DNA of 64,000 nt from Isochrysis galbana (taxonomy: Eukaryota; Haptophyta; Isochrysidales; Isochrysidaceae): contig CM030936.1 in the NCBI GenBank assembly GCA_018136815.1, forward strand, positions 1,648,569-1,712,568, written 5' to 3'. Shown piece after piece: positions 49,258 to 60,537 of this stretch. How positions within the stretch are numbered: the first letter of the stretch is position 1; each line of letters begins with the position of its first letter. A program made the translations under genes and the position numbers. The notes beneath the pieces are model-generated. The model saw only the letters and a program-made list of their open reading frames with translations, was not told where the DNA came from and ran no database searches.

Positions 49258-49964
49258 GTTATGATGAGCACTAATGCTCTGGTTGTGGGGCTAGGAATCG
49301 AGAACGGAATAGTTCGCCCATCTTGGCATTGCCAAGCTTCATGAACGTCGTGATGTGCCACAACTTTACATCGCATGGCTCTTGCGAATAATTTGTACAA
49401 TTCGTGTTGTATAGCATGCGCCCGCTATCCGCTATCTGGTGTGTATTCCAGATACGGTTATTGAGCCGGTTGTAGGTATGCATTATCCATTATCCATTAT
49501 ATGGATCGTAATAATCTATCTGAGCATTAGTACCACTACTCTCACTAGTCCGGTACTAACACGACAGCCCTCAGCGCACCTGCCCGTACACCTTGCGCGT
49601 GCTGTTGTCACAGATACATACTACTATGTACTATGCACCCCTCCACATCTCCCCCCTCGCATGCCCCCGGCTCCCATTCTAACTCCCCACAAGTTAAAAT
49701 GGGGGAAAACCCATTGAGGCGGACCGGTCGACGCCGGCCGACTCTCCGGGAAAAAGCACCGGGGGGGGGGGGAGGAACCTCTCGTCAAAAAAGAAGAACG
49801 GCCCTTACAGCTCTCGCCGCGAGCTGTCCTCGAGAAATAAAAGACTGCGCCTCGAGATACCTGCCACAGTGGTTCCCGTAGGCGTCTTGAGTCTCTCCCT
49901 CCTCCTCTTCCTCCTGTCGCCAGCCGCCCCCCTCCGCCCATTTGCTAACGCAAATGGGTCTCGT
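49258..49964. other. Gene-free, AT-rich then GC-run region
   Basis: An 18-bp string TCCATTATATGGATCGTA at 49493-49510 recurs exactly at 50447-50464, bracketing a 936-bp segment that contains repeat R copy B. A G run lies at 49769-49781. No coding exon was seen. Confidence 0.55.
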
Positions 49965-50445
49965 TTCTCACCACACTCCATCGGGGGGGGTGCAAATTCC
50001 CCCCTCTCCCTCGTTCCATTCTCTTCCGCCCCGGTCCCTGCGGCGCGTCGCCATGCGGCGCGCCATGGCCTGCTCTCAGAGGTCCTTCAGGGGCGCCCAT
50101 AGGACCAGCAGGGGCAGCTCAGGGGGCAGTGGAGGCTGGGGCTCAGCCCCTGGCCCCCCCTGCCTCTCCCTCGCTCGCCTCGCTGGCCTTGGGTGCAGCC
50201 CTGAGGCCCCTGTCTGCCTGGCGACCAGGGATGGGGGGGGGAGTCAGTACGAGAGCAGGCCCATGCGGGCCTGGGAGTGCGGCTCGCGACCCGCGCCCAC
50301 TAGGGGTCTGGGCTGAATTGATGAGTGCCCTGCCCCTGCCAGAGGGCAGGGGCTGGGGTTGAATGTACGGGCCCACCCCGGGGGGTGTCCGCGATGGAGA
50401 GAGGGGGGCGCGAGGCCCCCATTGACCCCCACTTATAAAAGTAGG
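49965..50445 (-). repeat. Dispersed GC-rich repeat R, copy B
   Basis: Inverted full-length partner of 8811-9292. The outer end CCTACTTTTATAAGTGGGGG abuts the right member of the 18-bp direct repeat at 50447, so this edge is probably a true element end. Confidence 0.75.
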
Positions 50446-51222
50446 TTCCATTATATGGATCGTAGTATCGTAGTTCGTAATTCGTGGTAAACCGCGCCCC
50501 GTCAGTAACCAGCAGTACAACCCGCCTACGAGCAACGAGCAGCACCCCGACAACGCCCCTTGGCCCTTGGCAAATGCGAACATTGAACTTTTGGGAAAGT
50601 GTCCTAGTGCCTAGTATTTGTATTTATGTAGGCCTGTTTCCTGTTTTGCCTTTTTCGGGTTACGCTTCGTGCTGTTGGGGCTCCCCGGGGGGGGGGGGTC
50701 TGGGGCCCGAAGGGCATCGAATATGTGCTAGATGGGTGTTTTCCGGGGTTTCTACCGCTTTACCTTGATGTATTTCCTCAATCCTGACTGTTTCATTTTT
50801 ACACCCTTAGTAGTATAAGTATAAGTATAAGTTAAAATAGTGTTTGACCGCCCTATGCCTAGTGAAAACCTATCCCAAGTGCCCATGCTGTGTGGGAGAA
50901 AGAAGGAAGAAAAGCCTGAGCTTTTCCTCAGGCTGAATCCTTGCCCAAGGGGCATCCCCATGGGTCCAGCAGAATCAGAACTAAACTAGATTTCAGATTT
51001 TGGGGTCTCCCACAGGCAACAATACCGCATGGGGAGGGGAAGGACATGCCAGGAGAGGTGGTGTTGACCGGGCACCGAGAGAGAAGACTTCTCCACTCTA
51101 CTCTACTTTATATACTTCCAGGGAAAAGAGGAGGAAGAGAGCAGCACCGCCCCCCTCCCCCCCCCCCCCCCCCCCCCCCTCTTTCTCCACTCCCCCCCGG
51201 CCGCCGCTGTCCGCCCGCCGCC
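50446..51222. repeat. Composite of transposon-family segments upstream of the adaptor gene
   Basis: About 50660-50855 aligns with 62530-62730, from a GTTG.GG.....GGTC..GG block through TGTGCTAG.TGGGTGT to the terminal TGTTTGACCGCCCTA (50841-50855). About 50930-51060 aligns with 61995-62100 (GGGCATCCCCATGGG, TTTTGGGG, AATACC, GGAAGGACATGCCAG). The last 160 bases hold CTCTACTCTACTTTATATAC (51090-51110), a candidate core promoter, and a C run at 51147-51178. Confidence 0.6.
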
Positions 51223-54200
51223 ATGCCGAGCGCGCGGCCCTCGAGGAGCGAGGTGAGCCCGCCGGGCGTGGACGAGCGGCTCGCGAGACTGCGATCCGCG
51301 CAGACGGGCCGTCCGCGTTCAGTCGACCTCCCTCCCTTCCCTGATCTCGCCGCATACAGGAGGCTGTGCTCGAGACGATGACCCAGCAGCTGCTGCAGAT
51401 CTCGAGCGTCTTCCTCGTGCAGCAGAGTGAGCTGCAGCAGGTCAAGGACAGGCTGAACAAGGAGCTCGGCCGCGTCAACGCGATCGCCGAGGCGCTCACA
51501 TCCGCCGCGCAGCAGCATCAGGACGCTGTGCGGGCATACACAGGCCCACCAATCACGTGCACGCTCGCCGAGGGGTTGCACCTCCACTTCCCACGGCTGC
51601 CCGCCCTTTCCTGCTGACGTGCAGGTGCTCGGCGTCATCCAGACCTATGAGCGAGTTGCGGGAATCTCTCGCGTCGTGAACGTCGACTTTCCGCCAGTAT
51701 ATTCCGTCACCGGCTCCATACTGGGCACCCCAAACGGCTCACCTGATCCAATGTCGGTCGCTGAGCCAACTGCCCCTGCCCATCGGCCATCCAACGCCAC
51801 AGGCGTTGCTGCCGATGCGAGAGGGCATCGGCCCTCGCTGGCAGAAAGCACCACTTCCATGTGGGCCAAGCCACGTCAAGCAATGCATCAAGTCCACTTG
51901 CCGCCCCTCGCAAGCGGAACCTCCACCTTTCATGCCGTTCTCGCCGAGTCGAACGAAGACGAGGGCATCCGCTATGTCGAAAACCTTAGGGTACGCTTCT
52001 GGGTGTGCGCAGAGTGATATGGGATGGTGAGAAGGTGATATGAGCGCGTAGTGCCCGGCAGGGCCGGCAGGACTAAGGACGCCCATTAGGCTCGCTTCGA
52101 CGTGTCCCCCTGCCTCTTGGCGCATTGCAGGTGGAGGGTGGTGTTCTTGGCACCATGTTAAAGGCGGATGGGGACTTTGTGGGCACGCCGCAGCTGCAAT
52201 GGTACCGACAGAGCGCAGATTCGAAGTCTGAATCACCGGGTCGGTTGGCCTTCACACGGATAGAGGCTGCTAACAGGTGAGGTGCAATAGACGCTGCTAT
52301 TTGGCAGCTGGGGATTGCTGGCCATATTCGCTCATGGCTTGTGAGAAGCTTCGCGCCTCTCGCTAGGCAAAGAGATCAGTGAGCACGCTGTCGCCCCCCT
52401 CCATGCATCTCATCCTCTTCCAGTCTTGAGTACTGCCCGACCGCCGACGATGTTGGCTTCTCTCTTCGACTTGAAGCTGTGGGACCGTATGGCGGGACTC
52501 CGGTTGTTGTCACCACATCACCCATAGCTCTGGACACGAGCACGCACGGCGATCTAGAGGCCATGCTTAGGAAGGGGCATGCTGAGTTCACCGCGCAAAC
52601 ACCTCAACAGGTAGGCCCCTTTTCAGCATACTTTCGGCTAATGCTCCAAGTCGGATGTGCATGGCTCTAGTGCGACCACCCAAGTGCACAATCTTCAATA
52701 TACTCTGTAGTCTCGTGCACACACACTGCCGCCAACTCGTGCAGGAAGCGCGAGTTCTCGTCCTCACACGCAAAAACATCAAGCTTCGCGCTAGGCTTTC
52801 GCGTCTAGCCGCTGCAACCGCTACCTTCTACAAGCAGGGTTATGATAAGGCAGTGACCGCAGTTGTCGATGAGCACTCACCTCACGAGATGCTGCTGAGG
52901 TGTGGTCCCACACATTCCTTTTGCCCAATGAATTATCTCTGCTGACGCTACTCTGCTCACCAAGCTCTTGGCACAATGGCACCAGGGCTAGTGCCTTGCT
53001 AGCAGTGCCCGCCGCCACCACCACCACCACCCCTTCGTGCAGGCTGGCCGAGCGCAACTTTTCTCTCATATTCGATTCGCAGCGTTCCCGTGACTTGGCA
53101 GCCCTATGCGTCCGCACCTTTGCCGGACCAAACTGTCCGACCCATGCTGAGACACACCCAAGCGGTGCATTTGACGATACGTTGGGCGAGCATGGTGATG
53201 CTGATGGCAACATTGTGGCTGACGACGAGGGGGCTGATCCTCCAGCACAGATCGATTCCACCGTGAGCAACTATGCTCTCGACGAGGCCGATGCTGAGCT
53301 CAAAGGTGTGATGTGGAGCGATGAGGAGGCCCAGGGGGAAGAGGAGGAATTCAAACCTGCGATGGAGGTGAAGATCCGAGCAAGGTGAGGCCAAGCGGGA
53401 GCGAATACTAAAGTGTGCATCATGTACACATCCTCGTCGAGGTTATTCAACAAAGCTCGTCCTTACCCAGCATGGCGGCTCGTCTCGGCTGCCGTGCTCG
53501 AGAACGCAGGTCAAGATCTTTTGGAAGTGTTTTGCACGCCCATCCGCTCTCTTGCGCGCCTTGATGCTGACTATGTTACCTCACGCCCGATGTGCCCCGT
53601 CACCAGAGAGGATGCTATTGTGGCCGACGCCTCGACGCTCAAAAGTTTCTCTCTCTCTTTGGCGCCCCCGAGGGCTGCCGCTCGCTCGCGCACCTGTCGC
53701 CCATCCGCCATTTCACCAGACTTGGCTACTGCCTGCGACGATGCCGATGCTGGGTCGCTAAACCACGATGCTGCTGGGGATGACGCCGCCACCGACTCCA
53801 CAGTCGCCGCTGCGACCAGCGTTTTAGGCGATGGGGCGATTACTCAGACACCTACGCCCAATATCTTCGGCGGCAATACTGACTCGCCGACATTCGGGGT
53901 CAACTTCGATACCTCGCCACCTGCCGCTCCCTCTAGTGCCATCAGTCTCGAGGCTGGCTTTGGCGCGCTCGCTGACTTCGGCTCGGGTGAGTTTGGCAGT
54001 GGCAACTTCGACACGGACGACTTTGGCGGTGGCGATTTCGGCGCCAGTACAATCTTTGATAGTAGCACAACTATTGGAGCTAACAATGAGCTGAATGCTA
54101 ACGGCAGCAATGTCGCCGCGGGCACTGCTTTTGGTGTAAGCGACAGCTTCGACGCCGAATTTGGTGTCCAGTCATCTCCAAGCCAGAGCTCAGCGGTGTC

Positions 54201-56093
54201 CGGGGCCACTTCAAGCCTCTCCATGTTGGACGCAAGCAGCACGTCCTCACTAATCACGACGCCTTTTTTTGACATGCCAGAAGCCTCTAGAACAGCGAAT
54301 ATCGATCCCTCGCCCTTTCACGATGCTTTTGGTGGCGAGTGGACATCGAGCAGCAACTTTGCTGATATCAATGGGGTTGCCGGGGATGACAACTCACCTT
54401 TCAGCAGCGGGAATGGCGGTGTACCCACAATGGATCGGGCAGCGGAGGTCGATCGAATGACATATCCAAGACGCGAATCGCGCGTAGGCCCTGCTCGGAT
54501 CGGAGGACACCGACTGCTCGTGTCGGAGATAGTGGATGCAACGCTTGAGGGCAGGAAACTCGTCCAGTACAAGGTGCGCCCCGCACAGATGTGATTGGCC
54601 ACGGAAAGTCTTGGGCAAATACGGATAGTGTAGACGCCGAACTGGCCACCTGCCTAACACAAGACAGTGGTGGACATGTGAGGCCTTAAGTGGATCGCTC
54701 GCCGATTTCGTCGAGGTGCCCAACGCAAAATCGCGATCCATCCCTACACCTTCGCCGCATTAGGTGAGCGGCGAGCTGCGCCTTCTTCCACTCTCAGCAA
54801 ATTCTGATGCGTCGGAGTTTCGCTTTCGCCTCAAGAACGCTCATCGGATCGAGCAGGTAGGCCCACGTCTCGTGTCTAAAGAGATCATGGTTCTCGCTTG
54901 TGTGTGCTACATTAGCACCCTACGTCTAATGGTGTTGCTATTACAACTCTAAACGAATTTCTCCGACTTGACTTCTTTCACTGACTCAGGTGAAGGTGAA
55001 CGACAAGTACGTGAAGGCCTCGGAAGGCACATACACTGTCCAGCTGCCTGCAATCAGCGGCGCCAAGGCGCTGCCACTTATGAGTGAGTGGGTCTTCTCT
55101 TTGCCCGTTCTGCATAGAATGCAATTTTTGCTTCTCGCATCCTGCAGTTGCTTCCATTGCATGCTTTGCAATGAACTCACGCATACGACACTCCCCTCTT
55201 GTGCGCAGAGTACATAGCCACTTCGCGGTGGCGACCTGTGCCCCTATTCGTCGATGCCACGGCAACTCCTAAAGGAAGTAAGTTCGCCCACTTTCGGTAT
55301 CCAATTCGCTCCAAGCACTCCCTTATAGCGTCACGTATCTTCACCCATGGGACCGTTCCAAGTACGTTCTGAGGAGCATGCTCCTCAACGGTCGCGAGCG
55401 TGAGACCGTGATCGAGCGGTTGCTTCTTTCGCTCCCCGTTTTCTGCTTGAGCTCACCAATGATTTTGGTCCCAACCTTCACTAGCAGTCGGAGATGTTGA
55501 TCTTGACATTTCTGTCGAGACAAATCCTCAGCTCAAGACGCCTCTCGTCAACGTGTCCATCGCCATGCCAATTCCATTAGAGGCAGGAGATCTTTACTCA
55601 TGCAGCGAAATCCAGCCGGCAGGTGAGAGAGGCAGTACAGAGTGCGAATGCGATGTGTGCAATTTGCGGGCGCGCCAATAGTACACATCACTTTCACTCG
55701 ACGTCGGCCGTTGGTTGCAACCTTGATGGCACTTATTTTCCCGCGTCATTTATCATGTCAGCACCTCACGCTCTCGCGCTTCCTTTGTCCATCAACTTGT
55801 GCACAGGTCAATGGGATGCCTCGAAACGCTGCGCAACATGGCATCTACCCAATCTCCTTACATCTCGTGGCTCTCCTTTTCGATGTTCTGCCGTCCTCGG
55901 TAATACTCACGACGCCCCAGTTGTCGCCGCAGCTGCCACTTCTCCGCTCGACGTGTCATTCTCATGCGAAGGCGTCACTATTTCGGGCATCGAACTCGAG
56001 GTGCAGCTTGGGGCAACGTCGGGATCCATTGACAAGCTACTAAGAAAGTTTGCATCTGGGAAGTATCTAGTCACACCCCTCCTGATGCAATAG
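51223..56093 (+). CDS. Endocytic adaptor: coiled coil + AIR9-like A9/PH region + muniscin mu-homology domain
   Basis: Thirteen exons inferred: 51223-51252, 51360-51533, 51625-51990, 52131-52276, 52424-52610, 52745-52899, 53043-53384, 53607-54573, 54764-54856, 54990-55083, 55209-55277, 55488-55622 and 55807-56093. Phases agree throughout; exon 2 seems to use a GC donor and the exon 7/8 boundary is least certain. Exon 2 encodes a coiled coil. Exons 4-5 resemble the A9 repeat of plant AIR9 (LQWYR, then EYCPTADDVGFSLRLEA). Exons 6-7 resemble the PH-like end of AIR9 (NFSLIFDSQRSRDLAALCVR). Exon 8 is a disordered Ser/Asp/Phe-Gly linker with SPFHDAFGG-type phrases. Exons 9-13 form a mu-homology domain as in FCHo/Syp1 (VSGELRLLPLS; SGIELEVQLG; LLRKFASGKYLV). 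Muniscins bind cargo at clathrin pits. Confidence 0.72.
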
Positions 56094-56486
56094 CCATGTA
56101 TGTCGCTGGCCTCTTTCGAGTATTCTTTTTAATTCTTGGTTCTTGGTTCGCCTGCAGCGCTGCGATCTTTGTGTGCGCTGAGGGGCGTCTCGTTCGTTTT
56201 TATTCTTCTCACAAGGCTTGTAGTCGTCAAACAGATTTGAGTGAGTGACCGGGCTAACACAACCACACAACAAACCACTAGAACGAAGATGTCAGGGAGA
56301 GAATTTGTCAAGTTTCCATCAAGAAAAATTCGACACCGATACGCTCTGCTGAAGTGATTAACATAGCCGCATAGCCGCCCTCCCTACCCCTAATGTGTAA
56401 TGCTACGCCGGGTCAAACTGACAGGACTACGGACGATTGATTCAGCTTGGCCTAAAGTGTGCACCTGGATCTACGTGTATGAATTG
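56094..56486. other. Convergent intergenic region
   Basis: Lies between the stop codons of the adaptor (plus) and sulfotransferase (minus) genes. No exon or repeat was recognised; presumably holds both 3' UTRs. Confidence 0.55.
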
Positions 56487-57746
56487 TCACCGTCCATATC
56501 TTCTACTAGGGAGTCTTGTCCGCCCGCCATCTAGAAGCCGGTTGGCAGCGAGATTGCCAATAGTCCGGAGAGGTCCAATCCCACGGTGTGTGCCATGGAA
56601 TCGCGAGCCAATTTCGGCAGCGACGCATCCAAACGCTGCACCAGTCTGGGGTTGGCTACCACAGCGGCGTAGACGGCAATCTAGCAGCTGGGTGGCATGC
56701 CGATAGAGGCTCAGATCATTCTCATTCTCTTGAGCCAGCTTTACCAGTGTGGACGCTTTGGGTTGTTGGTAAGAGTATGTCCCTGAGTCGGGCCGCACGT
56801 GCGCACGGCTTGCCTGTGTCACATTTAAGCTACCAAAAAAGCCGGGCAGGAGCTGCACCAGCAGCTGCAACGAGTCTTCAAATCGCTCAAGGACGCCTAC
56901 CCAAAGATACCGATTGTACAGGTTGTCAATGGCACGCTCAAGGGCAGCTCGCCGAGCACTTGCTGAAGCCGGGTCTGCTACAAGACAGACTGGATCATGC
57001 CCACACAAGTAGCGCGTGATCGTCCCGACGACAGGATATGGTGATACCTGTGCGTAGACGGCGTCCATGTCGAGCAGGCAGAATCCTGAATCGTTGCGAG
57101 GCTGCCACGCTGCTTGACAAAAGGGTCTGTGCGTGCGGCAAGCGCAGTCGTGCCAAAAGTAGTAGGTAGAGATCTGCATCTGGATCGGGTCGCGGATGAG
57201 GTTGATGTACTGCGGCTGCTCAGCGCCAAAGTCTGTGAAGTCGATGAAGTGGATGTGGCGGTCGTACACCACCCGTCCACGTTTGGCCAGTCCACTAATC
57301 AGGCCGACGAACTCACGCTGCTCCTCGCGTTGGACAGAGCTGTTCACGTAGTCGGCCGAGCGCTTGAAGTCGTAGCCGCACACGAGCGACTGGTTGCGCA
57401 CGATATGTTCAAGCGTGGTGGACCCGCACTTGGGCACGCGGTTGAAGACGACAGCGCGCACTGCGTGGGTATGTGCCAGCGTGCAGCGCGAGCAGACGGA
57501 GTCGGTCAGCGGCAGCAGCTCACCCATCCGCCGTGGCGCACGCAGCCAGCGCTGCCAAGAGGTGGGCGGACCGGTCGTGTGCCACAAGCCCTGCCGATAC
57601 GAGCAGCCAGACTGGCCAGCTGCTCCCTCTCCGTCCCCGTCCCCTCCCCCGCTCCCGCACAGCAAGGCCACCCACCACACCGCTCGGGGAGCACCTCTTC
57701 CGCCGCGCCGCCTCCTCCAACCCTGGCCACGCCAGGAGGCGTGCAT
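56487..57746 (-). CDS. Golgi-type 2-O-sulfotransferase (HS2ST/UST family)
   Basis: This family transfers sulfate from PAPS to uronic acid residues of polysaccharides in the Golgi lumen. The start is ATG 57746, giving about 419 aa; the open frame continues upstream without another ATG. A short basic N-terminus and hydrophobic AVWWVALLCG suit a type II signal anchor. PAPS contacts are visible: FNRVPKCGSTTLEHIVR (5'-phosphosulfate loop) and YINLIRDPIQMQISTYYFWH (3'-phosphate Arg and Ser). YDRHIHFIDFTDFG sits between them as in HS2ST/UST. A cluster of Cys (CACRTHRPFC, CGHDPVC) suggests disulfides. The last 35 residues are Arg-rich and unrelated to the family. Sulfated wall polysaccharides are a likely product in an alga. 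Confidence 0.85.
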   Translation of the reverse strand: MHASWRGQGWRRRRGGRGAPRAVWWVALLCGSGGGDGDGEGAAGQSGCSYRQGLWHTTGPPTSWQRWLRAPRRMGELLPLTDSVCSRCTLAHTHAVRAVVFNRVPKCGSTTLEHIVRNQSLVCGYDFKRSADYVNSSVQREEQREFVGLISGLAKRGRVVYDRHIHFIDFTDFGAEQPQYINLIRDPIQMQISTYYFWHDCACRTHRPFCQAAWQPRNDSGFCLLDMDAVYAQVSPYPVVGTITRYLCGHDPVCLVADPASASARRAALERAIDNLYNRYLWVGVLERFEDSLQLLVQLLPGFFGSLNVTQASRAHVRPDSGTYSYQQPKASTLVKLAQENENDLSLYRHATQLLDCRLRRCGSQPQTGAAFGCVAAEIGSRFHGTHRGIGPLRTIGNLAANRLLDGGRTRLPSRRYGR

Positions 57747-58608
57747 CAAATAAAACTGCTTTGAAATATATTTATTTTCAATTTCGAATTTCTCGTCTCT
57801 GCGAGGACTATTCACTTCGCCTTCCTTATTTGACTCTGGCTCTATCGAGATCGCGAGTACAGTAGATGTGGAACGACATCATCGACGCAGAGCGCAGAGG
57901 CAGAGCGACGCAACGCAAGAACGCAAGACCGACGTCGTTGCCATTTGCCACATCTACCGCATCGTTCTACCTACTGTAAATCTCAGAAATTAGAACCCCC
58001 CACACACAGCGACACAGCGACTTTAAGTAAGGGGACGATGAATATCTCAATAATAAACAATAATAAAATTATTGATGTTATTGTTATATCCTAGCCAACC
58101 CCACCTCCTCGCGCGAGCTCCGAACTCAATGTGAACGTAAAGCAAACAGCAAACAGTACCCGACATGACCAACCGCATAGGGATTTTCTTACGAACCAGT
58201 TTCTTATCCTATGGCGGGGACGCTCTTGCGCCATAGAACTTTCTTAGCTCATGGACGGCCAATTTGCTTCTATACTTTCCTTAATGGGGTGGTTTCTTAA
58301 TGGTGCACCCTTACTGTATCCTAAAAATCGCGTGATAAAACCTCAATCTTGACTTGGTGAATTTTCATCCTTAGAAGTTAAAAGGCGTGTTTGACCGCCC
58401 TACCTTTCTTACCCCTCGGGGACTACCAGTAGCTGGTAGCTGGGAACCTGCGGGGGCTAAGGGCTAAGGGCTAACGTAGTACATGTTCTTTTTAAAAGGG
58501 TAGATCATAGCCCTCGTTCAAGTGAAGGACGGGGAGAGAGCGCTCCCGCCCACTGACTACCGCTCGCGAGGCCCGCCTACCCGCCGCTTCCTTCCCCCCG
58601 CCCGCGCG
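57747..58608. other. Intergenic region with dispersed motifs
   Basis: AT-rich at 58040-58090, containing TTATATCCTAGCCAACCCC at about 58084-58103. A transposon-family right end runs from about 58250 to TGTTTGACCGCCCTA at 58388-58402; it shares CCTCAATC.TGACT, CATCCTTAG and AGTTAAAA blocks with 50770-50855. No coding exon was seen before 58609. Confidence 0.55.
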
Positions 58609-59414
58609 ATGGCGGCCGCCTCACTGCGCAACCAGTACGCGCGTGCGCTGGACGAGGCGCTCGCGGCGAGCTCGAGTGATGAATTCGTGCACAGTTTCAA
58701 CCTGCCCGCCAACGCGCACGCCTTCCTCGCAGAGGCCCACGGCCAGGCGCTCACGCTGCTGCGCACCAACATAATGGTGTGTGGCTATGTCCGCCGTGAG
58801 CCCGCCGCCCGTGCGACGTTGCGGGCGCGCACAGGTGCTTACGCGTGTCACCTCTCCATGGCGCAGGCTGAGATCGACTCCATCAGCCAGGAGTTTGGCG
58901 TCGATGCTGCGATGGAGGAGTTGGGAAGCAGGATGAAGCAGCAACCGCTGTTGCCAGACGGCTCGCGCTGGTGAGACAGCCCGTCTTGTGGCGCGCGATG
59001 GCGTCGAGAGGCACGGAGTCACGGGCAACTGGCGCCCGTGATTCTATTCTGGGATCGTCTGCCTGACACCTCATCCCCGTGCCTGCAGCATACTGCCCGC
59101 GCCAAGGGAGGCGACAACAGCGGTCCTTGCCGAAACTGTGATAGTGAAGCAGAGGCATAAAGAAGCTCTGCGGCAAGCTATGATGCAGATTGATCAAGAG
59201 AATGCGGAGCTGCAGCGTCAATACTCGGAGCAGGTTGCTGTGCTCCAGGGGACATCCAATGAGATCGCTAAGTGTATGGCAACTTTGCAGCAGGTAAGGC
59301 AACTGCTTGGCTGGCTTGTTCAGACGGCAAGTACTGGCCCATTTAATAGGCATTCGACAGGGCGGCCGCCGCCTAAGTACGTTGTTCATCGCCAACGTAA
59401 ACGACCGGACCTAA
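58609..59414 (+). CDS. Nnf1/PMF1-like kinetochore protein candidate
   Basis: Four exons inferred: 58609-58776, 58867-58970, 59089-59293 and 59361-59414; phases agree and the product is about 176 aa. Exons 1-2 read YARALDEALAASSSDEFVHS, then NIM|AEIDSISQEFGVDAAMEEL, matching the general pattern of the Nnf1 domain (an N-terminal helix pair, then EF..I..E..V...L..L). Exon 3 is coiled coil (VKQRHKEALRQAMMQIDQEN). Nnf1 is a subunit of the MIND/Mis12 complex linking centromere to microtubule-binding proteins. Identification rests on length, helix pattern and a few positions only; another small coiled-coil protein is possible. The last exon is short and uncertain. Confidence 0.45.
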
Positions 59415-60217
59415 GCGCCAAATGCCCCTCGGAATTGCACCCGCAGACTGCAGAGGAGTGCGAGCAATGGCGCAACGAGTGCATGTGATGAATTTGTCGA
59501 AAATGAACTGAACTTCGTTGAGACCCATGGGATCTTGCAACATTGGAAAGAGAAAATTGGGAAGGGAAAGTTGAAAACATATCTTGTGTTTGGTGAGCTC
59601 GCGGAAGTTGGATGTGAGACGGGCTGGCCTCGGTGATCTTCCGAATGAGCGGCTGACGCTTGGCATATCATGGATTTCTATCTGCCATGCATGCGTCCTC
59701 GCATGAGATGAGAGCAGTGGCAACAACGATTATGAAATGATGGCTTGATGCAAATGTGGGTGTACTGAAGCGCGTTCAATCCAACCACTGGTCACCAAGA
59801 ATGCATCAACAATGGAGTAAGCTCGCTAGCTCATCTTGCTGGGCACTGTGTGCGGAGCAATTGGTGACCGCATGTAAACACCGAGCCACCTTCTACTAGA
59901 CCCCCGACCTAACCAAGCAACTCAGCCTCTAATGTGAGCAATTTCTGCAGCGTGATCAAGTGTACGAAATATTGTGTGACTTAACTTATCCATCGAGCAC
60001 TCCTGTGCAATACACGCCGTCTCTTGGTGGGTGCGGATAAATGACGAGACATCGGGGCTGAATACAAACATGAAGAAAGGGTGAGAGCACAAACCTTTGG
60101 ATGGCTTGGTTTTGAAAAGTGTCACACCTGAAAGTCAAGAAATGCAATCTTGTCCTCCCCGCAACTTCTCAAATGGAATTTGACAAGCTGCCGATGTAAG
60201 CAGTTTACTGCTTGTTC
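59415..60217. other. Gene-free stretch
   Basis: No exon, repeat family or RNA gene was recognised; it ends at the inverted terminal motif at 60218. Confidence 0.5.
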
Positions 60218-60398
60218 TAGGGCGGTCAAACACTGACTTATAACTACTAACATGCGGGTGGGGGGTGGGGCTGCATTTTTTGACCGTTCTCCAAAGCCCC
60301 CGATTGGCGTGACCATCCGGGTGGGACCTGCGTATTTGGTATCTGGTGGGGTCCCTCATCCGGATGGCGGATGGATCGTCGAAAACGGGCACGCAGCT

Positions 60399-60537
60399 GA
60401 CGAATTGGGATGGCCCAGAGGCAGAGGGCCTGAGGGCAATGAGGAGGGAGGAGGGAGGCATGCCGGCGGTAGGCGCGGCGGAGGAGACGACTTCAGAGGT
60501 GACGGGCTGAAGCCCGTCAGCAGAGGAAGGCGGGTAG
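60399..60537 (-). repeat. Repeat H with a perfect hairpin, copy 2
   Basis: Inverted partner of 39508-39636, with the same 10-bp-arm hairpin near 60501-60523. Confidence 0.7.
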
